A stretch of DNA of 64,000 nt from Caballeronia udeis (GCF_001544555.2 NZ_FCOK02000001.1:186001-250000); one strand, 5' to 3'. Shown: positions 38,874-49,278, counted from the first letter of the stretch. The notes: generated by a model from the sequence alone, not told the origin. A program made the numbers and translations.

Positions 38874-39959
38874 TTATCGCGGCTTTAGCAAGACCTTGAT
38901 GGAATCCAGTGAATCCGCCACCTTGATCGCTTCGTCCCATTCCTCAAGCGAAAAGCCATGCGTCACAATACCCTTCGATGTAACCAGGCCACGCGCCAAC
39001 AGATCAATCGCGATGGGGTAGCAGTACGGCCCAAGGTGCGCGCCCCGCACATCCAGTTCCTTCCGGTCGCCGATGATCGACCAGTCAACCGTCGTATCAC
39101 TTCCGAACACCGAGAACTCAACAAAACGCCCCAGCTTTCGGATCATGTCCAGACCCTGCGACACGCCTATGGGTGCACCCGTCGTTTCTATATAGACATC
39201 GCATCCATATTGATCCGTGATCGACTTGATGATCGCCAATGCATCTTCGTTCTTCGGATTGATCGTGATGTCCGCGCCGTATTCGCGCGCCAGCGCCAGG
39301 CGTTCCTCCACTAGATCGATTACCACCAGTTTCTTCGGTGTCTTCAGATGCGCGACCTGCGTCATCATCAACCCCAGCGGTCCCGCGCCCGCAATTACAA
39401 CCACATCATCCAGCTGGATGTCACCACGATTCACCGTGTGGATCGCGCACGCCAACGGCTCGATGATCGCGGCGTCCTCCAGCGAAATACCGTCCGGAAT
39501 CTTATGGACGATGGCAGTCGGCGGGATACGCATGTACTCGGCCATTCCGCCATCCGCCACTTCGCGCTGGAAGCCGAAGATGTTGTGCACTTCGCACATC
39601 CAGTACTGCCCCGACTTGCAATAGCGGCATTTTCCGCAAGGCACGATCTGCTCGGCGATAACACGCTCGCCCAGCTCCACGCCGAAATGTTCTGCCGCGC
39701 CTTCCCCCAGTTCTTCGACGTATCCAAAGAACTCGTGCCCCGGAATGACCGGTGCCTTGACCCAGGGGCTGGGGCCGCCCCAGAACATCTTGGCGCCCGA
39801 GTGGCATTTGCAATCGCTCGCGCATATCCCGCAAGCGGCAATGCGAATAACCAGTTCATTGCGCCCGGCCGTTGGTCGCCGTACCGACTCGACCCGGTAA
39901 TCCTTGGGCGCGTGGCAAACAATTGCGGTCATCCGGGTTGCTTCGTTTGATGTGCTCAT
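38874..39959 (-). CDS. Zinc alcohol dehydrogenase, erythritol/L-threitol dehydrogenase-like
   Basis: This 361-residue medium-chain dehydrogenase has catalytic zinc ligands in GICASDCKCHSG and PGHEFFGYVEELG. The structural zinc Cys set is PCGKCRYCKSGQYWMC (four Cys), and the NAD motif is AGAGPLGLMM (about residues 190-199). The sequence MTAIVCHAPKDYRVE and GRFVEFSVFGSDTTVDWSIIGDRKELDV resemble erythritol/L-threitol dehydrogenases. The ATG at 39959 follows GAGAG; a GTG at 40058 is in frame and overlaps the permease stop, but the extra 33 residues are not conserved. The operon context supports oxidation of a C4-C5 polyol. Confidence 0.85.
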   Translation of the reverse strand: MSTSNEATRMTAIVCHAPKDYRVESVRRPTAGRNELVIRIAACGICASDCKCHSGAKMFWGGPSPWVKAPVIPGHEFFGYVEELGEGAAEHFGVELGERVIAEQIVPCGKCRYCKSGQYWMCEVHNIFGFQREVADGGMAEYMRIPPTAIVHKIPDGISLEDAAIIEPLACAIHTVNRGDIQLDDVVVIAGAGPLGLMMTQVAHLKTPKKLVVIDLVEERLALAREYGADITINPKNEDALAIIKSITDQYGCDVYIETTGAPIGVSQGLDMIRKLGRFVEFSVFGSDTTVDWSIIGDRKELDVRGAHLGPYCYPIAIDLLARGLVTSKGIVTHGFSLEEWDEAIKVADSLDSIKVLLKPR

Positions 39960-40054
39960 AGTGCTCTCGTCTCGTTCTGCGCAGGTTCGTGGTTCTTCCC
40001 GGAAAACACCTTTAAACAAGGGTTTTCCGTCTCTGGTCATGACCGCTTCTTTAA

Positions 40055-41059
40055 TCACTTACGGCGTCGATCGCGGCTGATGTAAATCGCCAGCAAAATG
40101 ATTCCGCCCTTGATCACATTCTGGACATACGGGTTCACACCAACCATGTTCAAGCCGTTGTTCAGCACGCCCAGCAGCAAGGCGCCAATCAACGTGCCGA
40201 CGATCGAGCCGCGCCCGCCGGAAATGGAGGTCCCGCCCATTACCACCGCCGCGATTGCATCGAGCTCAAAACCAACCCCGGCGTTAGGCTGCCCGCTCAT
40301 CAACCGCGCGGTGAGGACGATGGCCGCCAGCGCCGATGTCAGCCCCGCCAGTCCGTACACAATCAGCTTCACCCGCGCCACGCGCACGCCGGACAACCTC
40401 GTGGCGTCTTCATTGCCGCCGATTGCGTAGACGTATCGCCCGAACGGCATGCGCTCGAGCAACACCCACGCAAGCAGGTAGACCACGAGCATGATGACCA
40501 CGGGCATCTGGACGCCCAGCACCTTGCCGTTACCAAAGAAGGCGACCCAGTCAGGCAAGCCGTCGATCGGATAACCACCCGTGTAGATCAGCGCCAGCCC
40601 GCGAGCGATACCCATGGTCGCCAGCGTGACGATGATCGGCGGCATGCCGGCAAACGCGACGAAGATGCCGTTCGCCACACCAAAGCCAAGTCCCACGGCA
40701 ATGCCGACCACGAGCGCCGCCACCGCGTTCATGCCCGATACCATCAAGCCGGCCGCCAGCGTGCCGGACAGCGCCATGACCGACCCCACCGACAGATCAA
40801 TGCCTCCCGTCAATATCACGCACGTCATGCCCACTGCGATGATCGCGTTGATGGACACCTGCCGCGCGATGTTCTCGATGTTCGCCGCCGACAGGAAACT
40901 GTTACTCGCGAACACCATCACCAGGCACACGACCACCAGTCCGACGAACGGATAAAAGATGGTTGATCGTTTAAGACCGGCCCACGTCAATCGCACGGGT
41001 GCGCCGGGCGATACCGAATCGACTGTGGCGATTTTAGGTTCCATCGTTAATTTACTCAT
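40055..41059 (-). CDS. Ribose-type sugar ABC transporter permease
   Basis: This 334-residue permease (RbsC family) has 8-10 membrane helices, including [22 protein letters not shown] and the family signature [23 protein letters not shown] (about residues 80-102). The family block [24 protein letters not shown] follows. The ATG at 41059 follows AGGGAG; it overlaps the ATPase stop by 8 bp. The partner genes are rbsA- and rbsB-like. It presumably carries a polyol or pentose with the binding protein at 42627. Confidence 0.92.
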   Translation of the reverse strand: MSKLTMEPKIATVDSVSPGAPVRLTWAGLKRSTIFYPFVGLVVVCLVMVFASNSFLSAANIENIARQVSINAIIAVGMTCVILTGGIDLSVGSVMALSGTLAAGLMVSGMNAVAALVVGIAVGLGFGVANGIFVAFAGMPPIIVTLATMGIARGLALIYTGGYPIDGLPDWVAFFGNGKVLGVQMPVVIMLVVYLLAWVLLERMPFGRYVYAIGGNEDATRLSGVRVARVKLIVYGLAGLTSALAAIVLTARLMSGQPNAGVGFELDAIAAVVMGGTSISGGRGSIVGTLIGALLLGVLNNGLNMVGVNPYVQNVIKGGIILLAIYISRDRRRK

Positions 41060-42578
41060 GGCTGACTCCCTGCCCGACCGACGCGGCACTGGCCGTCGTC
41101 GCGTGCGTCATGACTGCATTCGATGTGATCTGCTCACCTTCAAGAATGGCTTCTATGCGACCCTGCCGGAACACAGCCACGCGATCGCTCATGCCCACGA
41201 TCTCCGGCAACTCCGACGAGATCATGATGATTGCGTAACCCCGCCCGGTCAGCTCGCGCATCAACACGTAGATCTCGGCTTTCGCCCCCACGTCAATGCC
41301 GCGCGTGGGTTCGTCGAAGATCAGGATGTTCGCGTGATGATTCAGCCAGCGTGCAATCACCACCTTCTGCTGATTGCCGCCGGAGAGCGTGGACACCTGC
41401 GTGTTCATGGTCGGCGCCTTCACGCCCACACGCTTCATGATCGCGGCGGTCGTACGCGCTTCGTTGCGTTGATCGATGAAAAATCGCGCTTGGACGTACT
41501 TGCCGAAGTTGTTGATCGAGATGTTCTGCTTGATCGAGAAGTCGGTGATCAGCCCTTCGGTCTTGCGGCTTTCCGGCAGGATGCCGATACCCGCATCGAG
41601 TGACGCAGCCGGGTCCGCCAGCTTCGTCTCCCGCCCGTTGATCTTCACCTTCTTCACATGGGCGGGATCGGCGCCGATCACCGCGAGCGCGGTCTCCGTA
41701 CGACCCGACCCCACCAGACCCGCGAAGCCAAGGATCTCGCCTTCACGCAACACGAATGCGTTGACGGGCCCGTCCTTGTCGATCTGCAGCGTCTCGACTT
41801 CGAGCACGGCTTTTGCATCGGCTCGTGGCGGGGGCTTCGGCGGAAAGCTGTTCTCGATCTTGCGGCCGACCATCATCTCCACGAGGCGGCCGACGTCAGT
41901 ATCGGCGACGGCTGTATCGCCGACATACTGGCCGTCGCGCAGCACCGTGATGCGATCGCAGACTTCAAAAATCTCATCGAGGTGATGCGAAATGAAGATC
42001 ATCGCAACGCCCTGCGTTTTCAGCTCGCGCATGATGTCGAAGAGATGTTCCGCTTCGGAAGGCGTGAGCGTGGCGGTGGGTTCATCGAGGATCAGGATGC
42101 GCGCTTCAAGAGACAACGCCTTGCCGATCTCGACGAACTGCTGCTGTGCCACCGACAACTCCCGGATAGGCACCGACAAGTCAATATCCACTTTCAGCCG
42201 CGCAAAAATTGCCGCCGCCGAACGCCGCATGGCCGCTCGATCCAGCATGAAACCCTTCTTCAGCTCACGCCCGAGAAAGATATTTTCGACCGCGTTGAGA
42301 AACGGAATCAGGCTGAATTCCTGGAACACGATACCAATACCCGCCGCCACCGCGTCGTGATAATCCGTGAAGGTACGGGTCGTGCCGTTGAGCGTGATCG
42401 TGCCTTCGTCAGGCTGATAAATGCCGCTGAGGATTTTCATCAGCGTGGACTTTCCCGCGCCGTTTTCGCCGAGCAGCGCGTGCACTTCACCGGCGGCGAC
42501 GTCGAGATGAATGCCCTGCAACGCCTTCACGCCGGGGAAGCTCTTCGTGATGTTGTCGAGTCTGAGAATGGAGTTCAT
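41052..42578 (-). CDS. Ribose-type sugar ABC transporter ATPase (two domains)
   Basis: This 508-residue RbsA-type protein has two ATP-binding modules. Module 1 has GENGAGKST and [10 protein letters not shown] (Walker B); the signature is LSVAQQQ. Module 2 has the degenerate P-loop GLVGSGRTE, as is usual in RbsA, signature LSGGNQQKV and [11 protein letters not shown]. The ATG at 42578 is chosen because AGGTG lies upstream at the right distance; a GTG-led frame opens 9 bp earlier. It is flanked by the binding protein (48 bp upstream) and permease (8-bp overlap). Confidence 0.93.
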   Translation of the reverse strand: MNSILRLDNITKSFPGVKALQGIHLDVAAGEVHALLGENGAGKSTLMKILSGIYQPDEGTITLNGTTRTFTDYHDAVAAGIGIVFQEFSLIPFLNAVENIFLGRELKKGFMLDRAAMRRSAAAIFARLKVDIDLSVPIRELSVAQQQFVEIGKALSLEARILILDEPTATLTPSEAEHLFDIMRELKTQGVAMIFISHHLDEIFEVCDRITVLRDGQYVGDTAVADTDVGRLVEMMVGRKIENSFPPKPPPRADAKAVLEVETLQIDKDGPVNAFVLREGEILGFAGLVGSGRTETALAVIGADPAHVKKVKINGRETKLADPAASLDAGIGILPESRKTEGLITDFSIKQNISINNFGKYVQARFFIDQRNEARTTAAIMKRVGVKAPTMNTQVSTLSGGNQQKVVIARWLNHHANILIFDEPTRGIDVGAKAEIYVLMRELTGRGYAIIMISSELPEIVGMSDRVAVFRQGRIEAILEGEQITSNAVMTHATTASAASVGQGVSHE

Positions 42579-42626
42579 CCTGGTCACCTGCCGGACCGTG
42601 CATTAAATGCGTGATATGAAAATCGC

Positions 42627-43553
42627 TTACCAGCTGAAGCCCTTGGCATTGCTCTTGTCGATCAGCTTCACGTCAATAGGAATCACCTTCGGCACATTGG
42701 CGCCCCACTTCTTCGCAAGAGCGATCCCAATTGCAATACGCACCTGGTCGCGCGGAAACTGCGCCGACGTTTCAATGAACTTCGAGTCCGGCTTTTGCAT
42801 GGCCGTGATGGCTTCCGGCGCACCGTCTACGCTCGTCAGCTTGATGTCCTTGCCCGATGCGTCAATCGCCGCAAGCGCGCCCATCGAGCCGCCATCATTC
42901 ACGCTGAATACGCCCTTGAGATTCGGATGCGCCTGGATCATGTTCTCGGTCACGCTCAGCGCGGTCGCGCGTTCCTGCTTGCCGTTTTGCGTATCGACAA
43001 GCTTGATGTTCGGGAACTTGGCGAGTGCCGCCTTGCAGCCGCGTACGCGCTCCAGAATAGGGACGACCGGAATGCCGTCGAGGATGGCCACCTCACCCGT
43101 GCTGCCAATCGCCTTGCCCAGGTATTCGCACGACATCACGCCCGCGTCGTAATTCTTCGATCCCACGAACGAGTCCACCGGGCCGTTCGCGTTCGCATCG
43201 ACAGCCACGACCACCACGCCGGCCTTCTTCGCCGAGTTCACGGCCGAGACAATGCCGGTGGAGTCAGTCGGGTTCACGAGCAGGATGTCGATCTTCTTCT
43301 GCAGCATGTCTTCAACATCGCTGACCTGCTTGCTGACGTCGTGGTGGGCGTCAGTCACGAACACTTGCGCGCCGATCGATGCCGCCGCTTCGTTCAACGC
43401 TTTTTGCATGGAGACGAAATACGGGTTATTCAGCTCCTGGAACGTCATGCCGATCTTCAGCGGCTCAGCGGCGTGGGCGGCGGACATTGCAAGCGCCGTA
43501 GCAAGACCTAACGTGGCGAAGGCGAGTTTCTTCGGGAAAAGGAAAGCGTTCAT
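42627..43553 (-). CDS. Ribose-type sugar ABC transporter substrate-binding protein
   Basis: This 308-residue periplasmic protein has a Sec signal peptide (LAFATLGLATALAMSAAHA, cleavage after AHA near residue 28) and a two-lobe type I fold: KIGMTFQELNNPYFVSMQKAL, DILLVNPTDSTGI, VVAVDANANG, GEVAILDGIP and FSVNDGGSMGA. GGAGAC precedes the ATG at 43553. It heads the structural genes after an araC regulator 140 bp upstream, with a strong hairpin (43641-43664) between them. The ligand is likely a polyol or pentose. Confidence 0.93.
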   Translation of the reverse strand: MNAFLFPKKLAFATLGLATALAMSAAHAAEPLKIGMTFQELNNPYFVSMQKALNEAAASIGAQVFVTDAHHDVSKQVSDVEDMLQKKIDILLVNPTDSTGIVSAVNSAKKAGVVVVAVDANANGPVDSFVGSKNYDAGVMSCEYLGKAIGSTGEVAILDGIPVVPILERVRGCKAALAKFPNIKLVDTQNGKQERATALSVTENMIQAHPNLKGVFSVNDGGSMGALAAIDASGKDIKLTSVDGAPEAITAMQKPDSKFIETSAQFPRDQVRIAIGIALAKKWGANVPKVIPIDVKLIDKSNAKGFSW

Positions 43554-43640
43554 GGCTGTCTCCATCTGTTATTGATTGGACTGGGTTTGACTTGACGCAC
43601 TTCATGGCAAAGCTGAAACCGCGAGGACGAGCTCATTCCG

Positions 43641-43664
43641 CGCGGTGCTTTTGCAAGCACCGCG
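43641..43664. other. Stem-loop between araC and the binding-protein gene
   Basis: CGCGGTGCTT (43641-43650) and AAGCACCGCG (43655-43664) form a perfect 10-bp stem with a 4-nt loop, 30 bp after the araC stop. No T run follows on the minus strand. Such a hairpin could protect the 3' end of araC mRNA or set the ratio between the regulator and the abundant binding protein. Confidence 0.6.
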
Positions 43665-43693
43665 TTTCGCGGTCTACGGTTAAGAAAAAAGCG

Positions 43694-44698
43694 CTAGACG
43701 GACACGTCGAGGGCCTGTGCAGCGTCAGACGGTTCGGTCGCGCTTGCAGCATTGAGCTGCTGGTACGCACGCCATCGCGACGGCGACATGTCTTTGAGCA
43801 ACAGGAATTGCCGGTTGAAATTCGACAGGTTATTAAAGCCGACCTGATAACAGATGTCCGTGATATTGAGTTCGCCCGACATAAGCAGCTGGCACGCGAG
43901 ATTAATACGCAGCCGGTTCACGTACTGCACGAAAGGCAGCCCTGTGTGGCGGCGGAAATATCGCGAGAACGCGCTGACACTTTGTCCCGCGAGCGCCGCG
44001 AGTTCGGATTCGCGCAGTTCCTGCGAGAGGTTCTTGCCGATATAAGCCAGCACGTGATTGATGCGCGTCTCGGCATACTTCGCCGGGTCCGCGCGATACG
44101 CCGCGCTGGCCAGCTTCACCGGGTCGGCGCTCTGCACGAGCAGGTCGAGCAGCGCCAGGAACAACGTGATGCGCCGCATACCCTGCGCGCCAAGCATCTC
44201 GCGCATGATCGGCTCGGCCGCCGCGCCCGTTTCCGGCGTGAACAGAAGACCCCAGCACGACGCATCGAGTAAAGCTTCAACGCGCTTCAGTTCCGGGAAT
44301 ACGTCGATGGCACGCACCACGAACTCCGCATCGAATTGCAGGATCAGGCAGCGTTCGTCGACATGCTCGCCTGGCGGCACGTCGCTCACCCAGTTGTGCG
44401 GCAGGTTCGATCCCATCATCACGAGATTGCCGGGCACGAAGTTGCCGATGTAATCGCCGACGAAGTATTTGCCGCTCGTCGTGGTGATGAGCTGGATTTC
44501 ATACTCGGGATGGAAATGCCAGCGCACGGTGCGGTACGGATAACCGTGCGACCAGACCTTGAACGATTCGTCGCGCGCCACCGCGACCACCTCAAGATCC
44601 GGCTGGAAAATGTTGGCCCGGCGCGCGTCCGTGCGCGCTGCGCGGCAATAACCGCACGTTCCGCACCGGCACGACGGGGCACTCGGTATTGCGTGCAT
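43694..44698 (-). CDS. AraC-family transcriptional regulator with Cys-rich N terminus
   Basis: This 334-residue regulator has an N-terminal cupin-like effector domain (RWHFHPEYEIQLITTTSGKYFVGDYIGNFVPGNLVMMGSNLPHNW, about residues 60-105) and a C-terminal double helix-turn-helix (about 220-320: ELAALAGQSVSAFSRYFRRHTG ... ITDICYQVGFNNLSNFNRQF). Residues 10-18 contain four Cys in CRCGTCGYC, unusual for the family and suggestive of metal or redox sensing. A strong GGAGGAAGG site precedes the ATG. It heads the ribose-type polyol operon and is divergent from the dehydrogenase at 45123, so it may control both directions. Confidence 0.9.
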   Translation of the reverse strand: MHAIPSAPSCRCGTCGYCRAARTDARRANIFQPDLEVVAVARDESFKVWSHGYPYRTVRWHFHPEYEIQLITTTSGKYFVGDYIGNFVPGNLVMMGSNLPHNWVSDVPPGEHVDERCLILQFDAEFVVRAIDVFPELKRVEALLDASCWGLLFTPETGAAAEPIMREMLGAQGMRRITLFLALLDLLVQSADPVKLASAAYRADPAKYAETRINHVLAYIGKNLSQELRESELAALAGQSVSAFSRYFRRHTGLPFVQYVNRLRINLACQLLMSGELNITDICYQVGFNNLSNFNRQFLLLKDMSPSRWRAYQQLNAASATEPSDAAQALDVSV

Positions 44699-45122
44699 CT
44701 GCCTTCCTCCTGATCCGCTTTTGTTTTCGGCGCCGCGGATAAAAACGGTTCGCGCCTGCCATGACTGAAAATTATCCCTGTCACGGTTAATTCACCACTG
44801 AAAATGACACGGCCCGCCGATACTTTTTTGCATTGGGGTTAGTCCGTAGGGGCTCGAGCAACAAATTTTGTGCAATGCAATAGCGCGCGAATGCCCGCAA
44901 AGCATCGTCACCCTGCCTCAAAAAAATCACGCAAAAACACAAACGGAAATGCTGCGCAGTGCCTTGACTTTCATCGAATCGAATACGATCATTCGCTCAC
45001 AGAACGAGCAAATGATCGACGCAACGCGAATTTGGCCCGACGCCCAATCCGTTCGACGACAACGAGACACAGCACAGCGCCCCGCACCGCATGCGGCGCA
45101 TCCAGATCAGAGGAAGGACGAC
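44699..45122. other. Divergent control region between araC and dalD
   Basis: These 424 bp lie between the AraC regulator and the polyol dehydrogenase. The dehydrogenase frame is open back to 44868, but its conserved part starts at 45123. A weak promoter match for the plus direction is at 44964-44992. AraC sites are expected here, but I could not define them. Confidence 0.5.
44964..44992 (+). promoter_or_regulatory. Candidate promoter of dalD
   Basis: TTGACT (44964-44969), a 17-bp spacer and GATCAT (44987-44992, 4/6 match) lie about 130 bp before the dehydrogenase start codon. It is a consensus match only. Confidence 0.3.
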
Positions 45123-46514
45123 ATGACTACCGAAAGCCAGGCAGCCGCCGACGTGATCCTGCACATCGGCGCGGGTTCTTTTCATCGTGCGCATCAGGCG
45201 TGGTACCTGCACAAGCTGATTGAATCCGGCGACACGCGCTGGTCGCTGACGGTCGGCAATATTCGCGGCGACATGAATGCGGTGCTGGAAGCACTGGCCG
45301 CACAGAACGGCACCTATACGCTGGAAACCGTCACGCCGCACGGCGAGCGTGCGTACGAAACCATTCGCTCGATCACGAAGGTGGTGCCGTGGGCAGCAGA
45401 CCTGAACGCGTTGGTCGCGGCGGGGTCGGCGCCGGAGTGCAAGATCGTATCGTTCACGGTGACCGAAGGCGGTTATTACCTCGATGAACACCATAAGCTG
45501 GATACAGCAAATCCCGATCTGGCAGCCGACCTGAAAGGTGCCCGCACGACCATCTATGGCGCGCTGGCCGCTATTCTCGACGCCCGCGTGAAGCAGAACG
45601 CGGGCAAGGTGACGCTGCAAAACTGCGACAACCTGCGCAGCAACGGCGATCGTTTCAAGGCCGGCATGCTGGAATTCCTGCAATTGCGCGGCGAGACTGC
45701 CCTGCGCGACTGGATGATTGCGAATACGTCATGCCCGAACGCGATGGTCGACCGCATCACGCCGCGCCCCACGCCCGATGTCCGCGAACGCGTGCTGGCT
45801 GCAACCGGTTTCGACGATAAAGCCCCCGTCATGGGCGAAGCGTTTATCCAATGGGTGATCGAGGACGAATTCATTGCGGGGCGGCCGGCATGGGAGAACG
45901 TCGGTGCGGAAATGGTCCACTCGGTGCTGCCCTACGAAGAAGCCAAGATCCGTATTCTCAACGCGACGCATAGCTGTATTGCCTGGGCGGGGACGCTCGT
46001 CGGCCATCAATACATTCACGAAGGCACGCAAGACGCCGACGTCCGCGCGCTCGCCGAGGCCTACGTCACCGAAGACGTGATTCCGTGCCTGTCGCCGAGT
46101 CCGATCGACCTCGCGAAATACCGCGATGTGGTGCTCGACCGCTTCGTCAATCCCTATATCCAGGACACGAATCAACGCGTGGCCGCCGATGGCTTCTCGA
46201 AGATCCCCGGCTTTATCGCGCCGACCTTGCGTGAATGTTTTGCGCGCCACGTGGATCCGAACGCCACCGCGATGTTGCCCGCCCTGTTCTTCCGCTTCCT
46301 CGAACGCTGGCATGAAGGCAAGCTGCCGTACGCGTACCAGGACGGCGTGATGGACCCCGCCACCGCGCACGCTTTCTTCGAAGCAGACGACCCGGTGAAG
46401 GCTTTCGTCGCCGATAAACTGCTCTGGGGCAGTCTCGCGCAAAGCGCCGATCTCGAACGTGTGCTGCGCGCGGCGCTTGGCCGTGTCGATGCGTGGCTCG
46501 CCAAGCGGGCCTGA
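45123..46514 (+). CDS. dalD: Polyol (mannitol/D-arabinitol) dehydrogenase
   Basis: This 463-residue enzyme belongs to the long-chain mannitol dehydrogenase family, which oxidises D-mannitol to fructose or D-arabinitol to xylulose with NAD. The N-terminal Rossmann domain contains [18 protein letters not shown] (about residues 12-29) and [12 protein letters not shown]; the catalytic Lys region follows in the C-terminal domain ([17 protein letters not shown], about 275-290). AGAGGAAGGACG precedes the ATG. It is followed by a xylulokinase gene, the arrangement of dal operons, so D-arabinitol is the better guess, but mannitol is not excluded. Confidence 0.85.
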   Translation: MTTESQAAADVILHIGAGSFHRAHQAWYLHKLIESGDTRWSLTVGNIRGDMNAVLEALAAQNGTYTLETVTPHGERAYETIRSITKVVPWAADLNALVAAGSAPECKIVSFTVTEGGYYLDEHHKLDTANPDLAADLKGARTTIYGALAAILDARVKQNAGKVTLQNCDNLRSNGDRFKAGMLEFLQLRGETALRDWMIANTSCPNAMVDRITPRPTPDVRERVLAATGFDDKAPVMGEAFIQWVIEDEFIAGRPAWENVGAEMVHSVLPYEEAKIRILNATHSCIAWAGTLVGHQYIHEGTQDADVRALAEAYVTEDVIPCLSPSPIDLAKYRDVVLDRFVNPYIQDTNQRVAADGFSKIPGFIAPTLRECFARHVDPNATAMLPALFFRFLERWHEGKLPYAYQDGVMDPATAHAFFEADDPVKAFVADKLLWGSLAQSADLERVLRAALGRVDAWLAKRA

Positions 46515-46551
46515 GCATCTCACGCTTCGTTTCACCCCTCTTCGTGCCCGT

Positions 46552-46581
46552 CCGGTGTTATTGCCAATGGCGTAACACCGG
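46552..46581. other. Intercistronic hairpin between dalD and xylB
   Basis: CCGGTGTTA (46552-46560) and TAACACCGG (46573-46581) form a perfect 9-bp stem, and the inner sequence can add GCC/GGC pairs. It sits 37 bp after the dalD stop and 64 bp before xylB, with no T run. It could end a fraction of transcripts, protect dalD mRNA or bind a regulator. Confidence 0.55.
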
Positions 46582-46644
46582 CAGCGGCGCTACATTAGCG
46601 CCTCCGGTTTCTCGCGGCTTTCAGCCTTCATCAAGGGTTCGTCC

Positions 46645-48126
46645 ATGTATTTAGGCATCGATCTCGGCACCTCCGAAGTCAAAGTTCTCCTGCTCGCGAG
46701 CGACGGCAGCGTCGTCGGCACGGCGGGCACCCCCTTCACCGTTTCGCGTCCCAAACCCCGCTGGTCCGAGCAAAATCCGCTTGACTGGTGGAACGGCACA
46801 CGCGCCGCGCTGTTCGCTTTACGCGATAAATTCCCGCAGGAGTTCGCACAGGTGCGCGGTATCGGTTTGTCGGGACAGATGCACGGCGCGGTGCTGCTCG
46901 ATTCCGAGGATCAAGTGCTGCGGCCGGCGATCCTCTGGAACGACATGCGCAGCGACAAGGAATGCGACGAGTTGACCGAGCGCGCGTCGGGGTTGCACGA
47001 AATCGCCGGCAATCTCGCGATGCCCGGTTTCACCGCACCGAAGTTGCTATGGGTGCAGCACAACGAGCCGGACATTTTCAACCGGACCGCGTGCGTGTTG
47101 CTGCCGAAGGATTATCTGCGGCTGCATCTGACCGGCACGAAAGTATCCGATCCGTCGGACGCCGCCGGTACCTTGTGGCTCGACGTCGCGCGCCGCGACT
47201 GGTCGGATGAACTGCTCGCCGCCTGCAACATGACACGCGCCCAGATGCCGGCGCTGGCCGAAGGCAGCGAGCCGTCGGGCACCCTGCTGCCCGCGCTCGC
47301 CCGCGAACTCGGATTGCGCGATGGCGTGGTCGTCGCGGCCGGCGGCGGCGACAACGCGGCGAGCGCGGTGGGTATCGGCGCAACGGAACCGGGCGATGGT
47401 TTCCTGTCGCTTGGAACGTCGGGTGTGCTGTGCGTGGTCGGCGACCGCTTCCGGCCGAATCCATCGTCGGCGGTGCATGCGTTCTGTCACGCCATTCCCG
47501 ATCGCTGGCATCAGATGAGCGTGGTGTTGTCGGCTGCGAGCTGCCTGCGCTGGGTCTGCAAGCTCACCTCCACCGACGAGCCCACGCTGCTCGCTGAAAT
47601 CGCCGCGCTTGATCCCGCCGCGCTCGAGATCGCGCCGCTCTTCCTGCCGTATCTCAGCGGCGAACGTACGCCGCATAACGACCCCTACGCGCAAGGCGTG
47701 TTCTTCGGCATGACCCACGCAACCGACCGCGCATTGCTCGGTTACGCGGTGCTCGAAGGCGTGACGCTTGCGCTGACCGATGGCCTCGACGCGTTGCAGG
47801 CCGCCGGCACCGAAGTGCACGCGCTGTCGCTCCTGGGTGGCGGTGCGCGCAGCAAATACTGGGGCCAGTTATTAGCCGACGCCCTCAATACGCGCACGCG
47901 CACGCATGGCGGCGGCGAGACCGGCGCGGCGCTTGGCGCTGCACGGCTCGGCTGGCTGGCCGCGGGCGGCGATCCGGCCGTGGTGCTTGCCAAACCACCC
48001 GTGAAGGACGAGTTCATCCCCAACGCGGAACGCCACGCCATCCTGCGGCAACGGCTGAAGGGTTTTCGCGAGTTGTATCAGCACGTGCGTCCGTTGTTCG
48101 ATCCGGCGCGCCCGCGGCTCGCGTGA
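46645..48126 (+). CDS. xylB: Xylulokinase
   Basis: This 493-residue FGGY kinase phosphorylates D-xylulose to xylulose-5-phosphate for the pentose phosphate pathway. The N-terminal YLGIDLGTSEVKVLLL carries the phosphate loop, then GLSGQMHGAVLLD and SDASGTLWLDVA-like DPSDAAGTLWLDVARRDW, hallmarks of XylB; GGGARSKYWGQLLADAL is the ATP-site motif. AAGGG precedes the ATG. It lies 130 bp after the polyol dehydrogenase, which produces a ketose, and before a SorC-type regulator. Confidence 0.94.
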   Translation: MYLGIDLGTSEVKVLLLASDGSVVGTAGTPFTVSRPKPRWSEQNPLDWWNGTRAALFALRDKFPQEFAQVRGIGLSGQMHGAVLLDSEDQVLRPAILWNDMRSDKECDELTERASGLHEIAGNLAMPGFTAPKLLWVQHNEPDIFNRTACVLLPKDYLRLHLTGTKVSDPSDAAGTLWLDVARRDWSDELLAACNMTRAQMPALAEGSEPSGTLLPALARELGLRDGVVVAAGGGDNAASAVGIGATEPGDGFLSLGTSGVLCVVGDRFRPNPSSAVHAFCHAIPDRWHQMSVVLSAASCLRWVCKLTSTDEPTLLAEIAALDPAALEIAPLFLPYLSGERTPHNDPYAQGVFFGMTHATDRALLGYAVLEGVTLALTDGLDALQAAGTEVHALSLLGGGARSKYWGQLLADALNTRTRTHGGGETGAALGAARLGWLAAGGDPAVVLAKPPVKDEFIPNAERHAILRQRLKGFRELYQHVRPLFDPARPRLA

Positions 48127-48254
48127 TGGTTTAAAAGACACCGGGGAGTTTTTGTCCGCAGGCGCCGAGCGTGCACAATGTCGATCTTTCGCGTGCCTTT
48201 ACGGCGCGCGATTCTCTTTGTATTCGACACGAACGACCCAGACATCGAGCCACC

Positions 48255-49202
48255 GTGCCCAAGTCCAACGAAAAACTCGATCTCGCCACCCGCGCCGCGT
48301 GGCTGTATTACGTCGCGGGCAATACGCAGAATGAAATTGCGGAGAAGCTGCAGATCTCGCGGCCCGTCGCGCAGCGGCTGGTCGCGTTCGCGGTCGAAAA
48401 GAACCTGATCCGCGTGCGCGTGGACCACCGGATTGCCGATTGCCTCGCATTGGCCGCGAAGTTATCGAAGCGATACGGCTTGTCGATGTGCGAAGTCGTC
48501 CCCGTCGACGGGGACTCTCCCGAGCAAGTGGACCGCAAACTGGCGGTCGCGGGCGCGCAGGTCATGGAACGCTATCTCGCCGATGAAAAACCGCTGGTGA
48601 TCTCGATCAGCACCGGCCGGACCCTGAAGGCCGTGGTGGCGCAAATCGGGCAACTGGAGCGTCCGCAGCACCGCTTGGTGTCGATGGTAGGGGCTATTGC
48701 CCAGGACGGCTCCTCGAACCGCTACGACGTCGCACAGCACCTGTCCGAGAAGACCGGCGGCAAGCATTTCATGTTGCCCGCGCCGTTGATGGCCGACAGC
48801 CGGGCCGAGCGCGAGCAATGGTGCAATCACCGGCTGTACCGGATTGTCGATGCGCTGTCCGCAAACGCCGATGTCGCGTTTATCGGGATCGGAAATATCG
48901 GGATCAATTGCCCGCTGCATGAGGATGGCTTCATCACGACCGCCGAAGTGGAAGAGATGATGCAGGCTGGTGCGGTGGCTGAATTGCTCGGCTTGCCCAT
49001 CGACGCGCAAGGCGTGCGGGTGCAATCAACGACCGGTGAGCGTGTGACCAGCTTGCGCCTGGACGCGCCGCCGAAGCGGCCGACTATCGGGTTCGCGGGC
49101 GGCTTGAGAAAACGTGAAGCCGTGATTGCCGCGTTGCAGGGTAAATGGCTGTCGGGGCTGGTGACCGATGAGCTGTGCGCGCAGGCGGCGCTGGACGACT
49201 GA
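48255..49202 (+). CDS. SorC-family transcriptional regulator
   Basis: This 315-residue protein has an N-terminal winged helix (DLATRAAWLYYVAGNTQNEIAEKLQISRPVAQRLVAFA, about residues 6-42) and a C-terminal sugar-phosphate-binding SorC domain (about 60-315: SISTGRTLKAVV, IGIGNIGINCPL). The GTG at 48255 is chosen because PKSNEKLDL is the usual start; a longer frame from 48171 is less likely. It is transcribed after xylB and stops at a bidirectional terminator. It likely represses or activates polyol genes in response to a phosphorylated sugar. Confidence 0.9.
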   Translation: MPKSNEKLDLATRAAWLYYVAGNTQNEIAEKLQISRPVAQRLVAFAVEKNLIRVRVDHRIADCLALAAKLSKRYGLSMCEVVPVDGDSPEQVDRKLAVAGAQVMERYLADEKPLVISISTGRTLKAVVAQIGQLERPQHRLVSMVGAIAQDGSSNRYDVAQHLSEKTGGKHFMLPAPLMADSRAEREQWCNHRLYRIVDALSANADVAFIGIGNIGINCPLHEDGFITTAEVEEMMQAGAVAELLGLPIDAQGVRVQSTTGERVTSLRLDAPPKRPTIGFAGGLRKREAVIAALQGKWLSGLVTDELCAQAALDD

Positions 49203-49227
49203 GAGCGTTTTAGTCACCGCATAAAGA

Positions 49228-49260
49228 AACGCCCGGGCCGTTGATGACCCGGGCGTTTTT
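49228..49260. terminator. Bidirectional rho-independent terminator
   Basis: AACGCCCGGG (49228-49237) pairs with CCCGGGCGTT (49248-49257) and is followed by TTT on the plus strand; on the minus strand the T content is lower (TTCTTT). It lies between the convergent SorC regulator and the ATPase gene, ending both units. Confidence 0.88.
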
Positions 49261-49278
49261 ACATCGAAGAATGCAAAC

